DNA of 64,000 nucleotides from NCBI RefSeq assembly GCF_047030795.1, contig NZ_JBKYIC010000009.1; one strand, 5' to 3'. Position numbers and translations under genes: made by a program. Origin of the DNA: Frisingicoccus sp902471845. GTDB lineage: Bacteria; Bacillota; Clostridia; Lachnospirales; Lachnospiraceae. The first letter of the stretch is position 1; every line of letters starts with the position of its first letter. The notes beneath the pieces were generated by a model. The model saw only the letters and a list, made by a program, of their open reading frames with translations. It was not told the origin of the DNA and ran no database searches. Shown one piece after another: positions 60,232-64,000 of this stretch.

Positions 60232-61455
60232 ATGAAGAATGTTTTAAAGAAATGGAATGAGACAAGTCTGATTCTGAGGATTGCTGTCGGCCTGGTCATT
60301 GGCGCGATTCTGGGGCTGACTGTACCGCAGATAACGGCGATAGGGGTGCTCGGCGATGTTTTTGTCGGTGCATTAAAGGCGATTGCACCGATTCTGGTCT
60401 TTGTTCTGGTCATGAGTTCTCTGGCCCAGGCCAGCAGCGGCATCGGCAAAAAGTTTCGGACAGTCATTTTCCTTTATATGCTGAGTACATTGCTGGCAGC
60501 GGTAGTAGCCGTTGTGGCAAGCTTTTTGTTCCCGGTGACGCTGAAGCTTACGGAAGCTGTCAGTGAGACGGCTCCCGGCGGTATCGGAGAAGTTTTAAAA
60601 TCGCTTTTGCTCAACATGGTGTCCAATCCGGTGGGCGCGTTAATGAACGCAAATTATATCGGTATTCTGATGTGGTCGATAGTTCTGGGTCTCGCATTGA
60701 AGAAGCATGCGTCGGATCATACGAAGGAAGCTTTAAAGGATTTTTCCGAAGCTGTTTCCCAGGCTGTGCGATGGGTGATCAATCTGGCGCCGTTTGGTAT
60801 TCTTGGTCTGGTTTTCAGTTCGGTATCGGCCAATGGACTGGGTATATTTACGGATTACGGCAAATTGTTATTGCTGCTTGTCGGCTGTATGCTGGCGGTG
60901 GCTCTGATCGTGGATCCGTTGATCGCAGCCATCTGTCTGCAGCGGAACCCATATCCGCTTGTGTTCCGCTGCTTTAAAGAGAGCGGTGTGACAGCCTTCT
61001 TTACCCGGAGTTCAGCTGCAAATATTCCGATCAATATGGCACTCTGTGAAAAACTTGGATTGGATAAGGATATGTATTCCGTATCCATTCCTTTAGGAGC
61101 TACGATCAATATGGATGGTGCCGCGATTACAATTACGGTCATGACTCTGGCAGCTGCTCATACAGTGGGAATCGCTGTGGATATTCCTACGGCTCTTGTT
61201 CTTTCTGTACTGGCGACACTTGCAGCCTGCGGTGCATCCGGCGTGGCCGGCGGCTCGCTTTTGCTCATTCCGATGGCCTGCTCATTATTCGGTATCAGTA
61301 GTGATATTGCCATGCAGGTCGTTGGTGTTGGTTTTATCATTGGTGTTGTTCAGGATTCCTTCGAGACAGCGATCAATTCTTCCGGTGATGTGCTTTTTGC
61401 AGCGACGGCGGAATTTCGCGAATGGATAAAAGAAGGACGGGAAGTAAAATTCTAA
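60232..61455 (+). CDS. sstT: Serine/threonine:Na+ symporter SstT
   Basis: A 407-residue DAACS-family carrier that imports Ser/Thr with Na+. The N-terminal GDVFVGALKAIAPILVFVLVMSSLA and the later ITRSSAANIPINM-like hairpin (FFTRSSAANIPINMALCEKLGL) plus GATINMDGAAITITVMTLAAAH are hallmarks, with 8 helices and two re-entrant loops. The ATG at 60232 follows GGGGGA. It would use the Na+ gradient made by the V-type ATPase. Confidence 0.93.
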   Translation: MKNVLKKWNETSLILRIAVGLVIGAILGLTVPQITAIGVLGDVFVGALKAIAPILVFVLVMSSLAQASSGIGKKFRTVIFLYMLSTLLAAVVAVVASFLFPVTLKLTEAVSETAPGGIGEVLKSLLLNMVSNPVGALMNANYIGILMWSIVLGLALKKHASDHTKEALKDFSEAVSQAVRWVINLAPFGILGLVFSSVSANGLGIFTDYGKLLLLLVGCMLAVALIVDPLIAAICLQRNPYPLVFRCFKESGVTAFFTRSSAANIPINMALCEKLGLDKDMYSVSIPLGATINMDGAAITITVMTLAAAHTVGIAVDIPTALVLSVLATLAACGASGVAGGSLLLIPMACSLFGISSDIAMQVVGVGFIIGVVQDSFETAINSSGDVLFAATAEFREWIKEGREVKF

Positions 61456-61483
61456 AATAAAAATTTAAATAAAGAAAAATACC

Positions 61484-61513
61484 GCCGCTGCGTTGAAGCA
61501 GCGGCATTTTTCT
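61484..61513 (+). terminator. Terminator of sstT
   Basis: GCCGCTGC and GCAGCGGC form an 8-pair stem with a 6-base loop, followed by ATTTTTC. Confidence 0.85.
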
Positions 61514-61577
61514 TTTCTATGCATGAAAAGCCTCTTTGTGGTTAAAAATACCTTATAAAATAAGTAGGAGGCATATT

Positions 61578-63773
61578 ATGAAAGATAAAGTATTTGGTGT
61601 TTTACAGCGTGTCGGGCGTTCTTTCATGCTCCCGATTGCGCTGCTTCCCGTTGCAGGGCTGCTGCTTGGAATCGGAGGCTCTTTTACGAATGAAACGATG
61701 TTGAGCGCCTATGGACTAATGGGGGTCATGGGGCCGGGAACATTGCTGTATGCAATATTTACGGTTATGAAAGAAGCCGGAGATATTGTATTTGCGAATC
61801 TCCCGATTTTGTTCGCCATGGGTGTGGCAATCGGTATGGCGCGGCGAGAAAAGGAAGTTGCTGCGTTGGCTGCGGCCGTAGCCTTTTTTATTATGCATGC
61901 GTCAATTAGCGCGATGATTACGATTCACGGCGGAGTAGAAAATCTTCTGGCCGGAGCCGCTGCTTCGGTTGTTGGTATTACCTCGCTTCAAATGGGCGTT
62001 TTCGGCGGTATTATTGTTGGGTTGGGTGTGGCGGCCCTGCATAATCGATTTTATCAGATTGAGCTGCCGCAGGTGTTGTCTTTCTTTGGAGGGACCCGGT
62101 TTGTACCGATTATTTCCGCGTTGGTCTATACCCTTGTGGGAATTTTGATGTACTATATATGGCCGCCGATTCAGAGTGTGATTTACAGTGTGGGAAATGT
62201 GGTCCTGAATTCCGGATATGTGGGTACGTGGATTTACGGTGTGATGGAGCGGGCGCTCATTCCCTTTGGGTTGCATCATGTGTTTTACTTACCTTTCTGG
62301 CAGACGGCCGTGGGCGGTACGATGGAAGTCGGCGGACGCCTGGTGGAAGGGGCTCAGAATATTTTCTTTGCCCAGTTGGCAGATCCGACAGTGGAACAGT
62401 TCGCCGTATCGGCGACCCGGTTTATGTCCGGTAAATTTCCGCTCATGATTTTTGGCCTTCCGGGAGCGGCACTGGCTATGTATAAGACGGCGCGGCCGGA
62501 AAAACGGAAAGCTGTCGAAGGACTTTTGCTTTCAGCAGCGCTGACATCCATGTTGACCGGAATTACGGAACCGCTGGAGTTTACCTTTTTGTTTGTAGCG
62601 CCTGCCCTGTATGCGATTCACTGTGTTTTTGCCGGGGCGGCCTATATGCTGATGCATATATTTAAAGTTGGCGTCGGCATGACCTTTTCCGGTGGTTTTA
62701 TCGATCTTTTCCTGTTCGGCATTTTGCAGGGAAATGCAAAAACAAATTGGATCTGGGTCGTTATTGTTGGTATCGTGTACTTTATTGTTTATTATTTCCT
62801 TTTTACTTTCCTGATTCGCCGGTTTGATCTGAAAACACCGGGACGTGAAGTATCGGATGAAGTTAAATTATATCATCGGAGTGATGTAGATAAAAAACGC
62901 CGGGGCGGAAGAAGGGAAAGTGCCGGTGGAAATGGCGCTTTGAACGGTGATGGCATCCCTGCTGGCAGCGGAGCATCAGAGAACGATGAAATTTCAGCGA
63001 GAATTTGCGAAGGCCTTGGCGGCCGGGAAAACATTTCCGATGTGGATTGTTGTGCGACCCGACTGAGGTGTACAGTGCATCAGTCGGCAAAAGTGAAAAC
63101 GGATGTGTTAAAATCTACCGGTGCATCCGGTGTTATCCAAAAAGGTAATGGCGTTCAGGTAATTTACGGCCCGAGGGTCACAGTCATTAAATCTCATTTA
63201 GAGGATTACCTGGAAAAAATGCCGGGGGAGTATGTACCGCAGGAAATCGGGGAAATACCGGAGGCTTATGACGGACAGGCGCCAAAGGTCCATCAGATGA
63301 ATTCAAGACCAAAGAGCTGTGTGATCGCAAGTCCATATACGGGAATTGCGGCAGACATCAGTAAGGCTCCGGATGAGGGATTCGCCAGCGGCGCGATTGG
63401 TGATGGCGCCTTTGTGGAGTTGACCGGACCGGATATTGTGGCTCCGGCCGACGGCACGGTATCTTTTGTATTTGATACCCATCATGCTCTGGGCTTTAAG
63501 ACGATTGACGGTATTGCCCTTCTCCTTCATGTGGGGATTGATACGGTGAATTTAAAGGGTAAAGGTTTTGAAGTGCGTGTTAAAGAGGGGGATCTGGTCA
63601 AAAAAGGCGACCTTCTGATGCGTGTTGATCTGAATTATATTCGCCAGCATGCGCCATCCCTGGCTTCGCCGATCGTGTGTACCGAACTCGATGAAGGCAG
63701 CCGGGTGCGCCTGCTTTGCAGTGGCCCGGTCAAAGCCGGAGAAGATTTACTGCAGATTCAGATTGGAGATTAA
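61578..63773 (+). CDS. PTS EIICBA permease, glucose/maltose type
   Basis: A 731-residue sugar phosphotransferase permease. EIIC (about 1-430) has the SFFGGTRFVPIIS, GLPGAALAMYKTARPE and GITEPLEFTFLFVAP segments seen in PtsG/MalX-type proteins. A Gly/Ser/Asp-rich linker is followed by EIIB with the phospho-Cys in DCCATRLR and EIIA with the phospho-His in ALLLHVGIDTVNL. Glucose, maltose or a related alpha-glucoside is the likely substrate, fitting the nearby GH13. AGGAGG precedes the ATG. No RAT antiterminator site or BglG-type regulator is seen. Confidence 0.9.
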   Translation: MKDKVFGVLQRVGRSFMLPIALLPVAGLLLGIGGSFTNETMLSAYGLMGVMGPGTLLYAIFTVMKEAGDIVFANLPILFAMGVAIGMARREKEVAALAAAVAFFIMHASISAMITIHGGVENLLAGAAASVVGITSLQMGVFGGIIVGLGVAALHNRFYQIELPQVLSFFGGTRFVPIISALVYTLVGILMYYIWPPIQSVIYSVGNVVLNSGYVGTWIYGVMERALIPFGLHHVFYLPFWQTAVGGTMEVGGRLVEGAQNIFFAQLADPTVEQFAVSATRFMSGKFPLMIFGLPGAALAMYKTARPEKRKAVEGLLLSAALTSMLTGITEPLEFTFLFVAPALYAIHCVFAGAAYMLMHIFKVGVGMTFSGGFIDLFLFGILQGNAKTNWIWVVIVGIVYFIVYYFLFTFLIRRFDLKTPGREVSDEVKLYHRSDVDKKRRGGRRESAGGNGALNGDGIPAGSGASENDEISARICEGLGGRENISDVDCCATRLRCTVHQSAKVKTDVLKSTGASGVIQKGNGVQVIYGPRVTVIKSHLEDYLEKMPGEYVPQEIGEIPEAYDGQAPKVHQMNSRPKSCVIASPYTGIAADISKAPDEGFASGAIGDGAFVELTGPDIVAPADGTVSFVFDTHHALGFKTIDGIALLLHVGIDTVNLKGKGFEVRVKEGDLVKKGDLLMRVDLNYIRQHAPSLASPIVCTELDEGSRVRLLCSGPVKAGEDLLQIQIGD

Positions 63774-63784
63774 TTGAGACGAAT

Positions 63785-63815
63785 GCCGCCGGATTTTATC
63801 CGGCGGTGTTTTTGT
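63785..63815 (+). terminator. Terminator of the PTS gene
   Basis: GCCGCCGGA and TCCGGCGGT form a 9-pair stem with a short T-rich loop, followed by GTTTTTG. Confidence 0.85.
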
Positions 63816-63903
63816 TCGATTGAAGGCGGAGATGTTGTTCTGCTATAGGAATTAAAATTGGTGGAGACGGAAAGAAAATTTGTTAAAAATTAAAGCAGAA
63901 TGC

Positions 63904-63932
63904 TTGACAAAAATACTTTGAAATGGTAATAT
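63904..63932 (+). promoter_or_regulatory. Promoter of tRNA-Phe
   Basis: Perfect TTGACA at 63904-63909, 17-base spacer, TAATAT at 63927-63932 with TGG extension, 25 bases before the tRNA. Confidence 0.75.
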
Positions 63933-63954
63933 ACTATCGTTGCATTTGCCCAGA

Positions 63955-64000
<46 letters not shown>

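Noticed and set aside
61506..61577. RAT-type antiterminator upstream of the PTS gene
   Set aside because: No hairpin overlapping a terminator and no BglG-family gene nearby; only the sstT terminator is present.

Overview
The window looks like a chromosomal segment of a spore-forming, mainly anaerobic Firmicute, most likely a Lachnospiraceae relative (inferred from gene content and synteny; genus not determined). The evidence is the sporulation block yabP-yabQ-divIC-spoIIE-tilS-hpt-ftsH, a cwlD-like amidase, a V-type ATPase operon, a purine-riboswitch-controlled BMP nucleoside transporter, a flavodiiron protein and lar genes. Coding density is high, and I saw no insertion sequence, prophage or CRISPR array.

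Layout. 1-3268: end of a MATE exporter, then a tight cluster of a membrane zinc-ribbon protein, a surface nuclease and a membrane-anchored secreted protein. 3276-8536: promoter, guanine-type riboswitch, terminator and a four-gene BMP-family ABC nucleoside transporter. 8614-13190 (minus): a two-gene unit of a DUF2935 protein and a 1218-residue six-cupredoxin multicopper oxidase. 13300-24791: tRNA-Leu(CAG), cyclophilin, TPR protein, glpK, sirtuin, lipase-like hydrolase, a degenerate histidine-kinase-like membrane protein, a zinc-ribbon protein, a TPM protein and a four-domain flavodiiron protein. 24932-35190: pncB, clpB, an atypical response regulator, NUDIX, yqeY, an XRE regulator divergent from a small basic ORF plus ECF sigma factor plus amidase, tsaC and dCMP deaminase. 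35291-44140: complete nine-gene V-type ATPase operon with a Na+-site signature. 44153-48854: ACT protein, nucleotidyltransferase, Mn-type SOD and larC-larE. 49032-57420: mazG-hup-rqcP-yabP-yabQ-divIC-spoIIE-tilS-hpt-ftsH. 57565-64000: candidate sRNA, GH13 enzyme, tRNA-Tyr and tRNA-Leu(TAA), sstT, a PTS EIICBA and the start of tRNA-Phe.

Functional themes. Oxygen and metal handling recurs (SOD, flavodiiron protein, multicopper oxidase, DUF2935). Sodium energetics links the V-ATPase and SstT. Carbohydrate use is represented by GH13, PTS and GlpK. The most unusual item is the multicopper oxidase. Exactly one full set of copper ligands is visible, but motifs 3 and 4 lie in domain 2 and motifs 1 and 2 in domain 3, so the trinuclear site should sit at the domain 2/3 interface. 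Other items worth checking are a possible C-rich sRNA before the GH13 gene, a divergent guanine riboswitch with a strand-exchange competitor, a hairpin over the spoIIE ribosome-binding site, two signalling pseudo-enzymes and a dispersed intergenic repeat.
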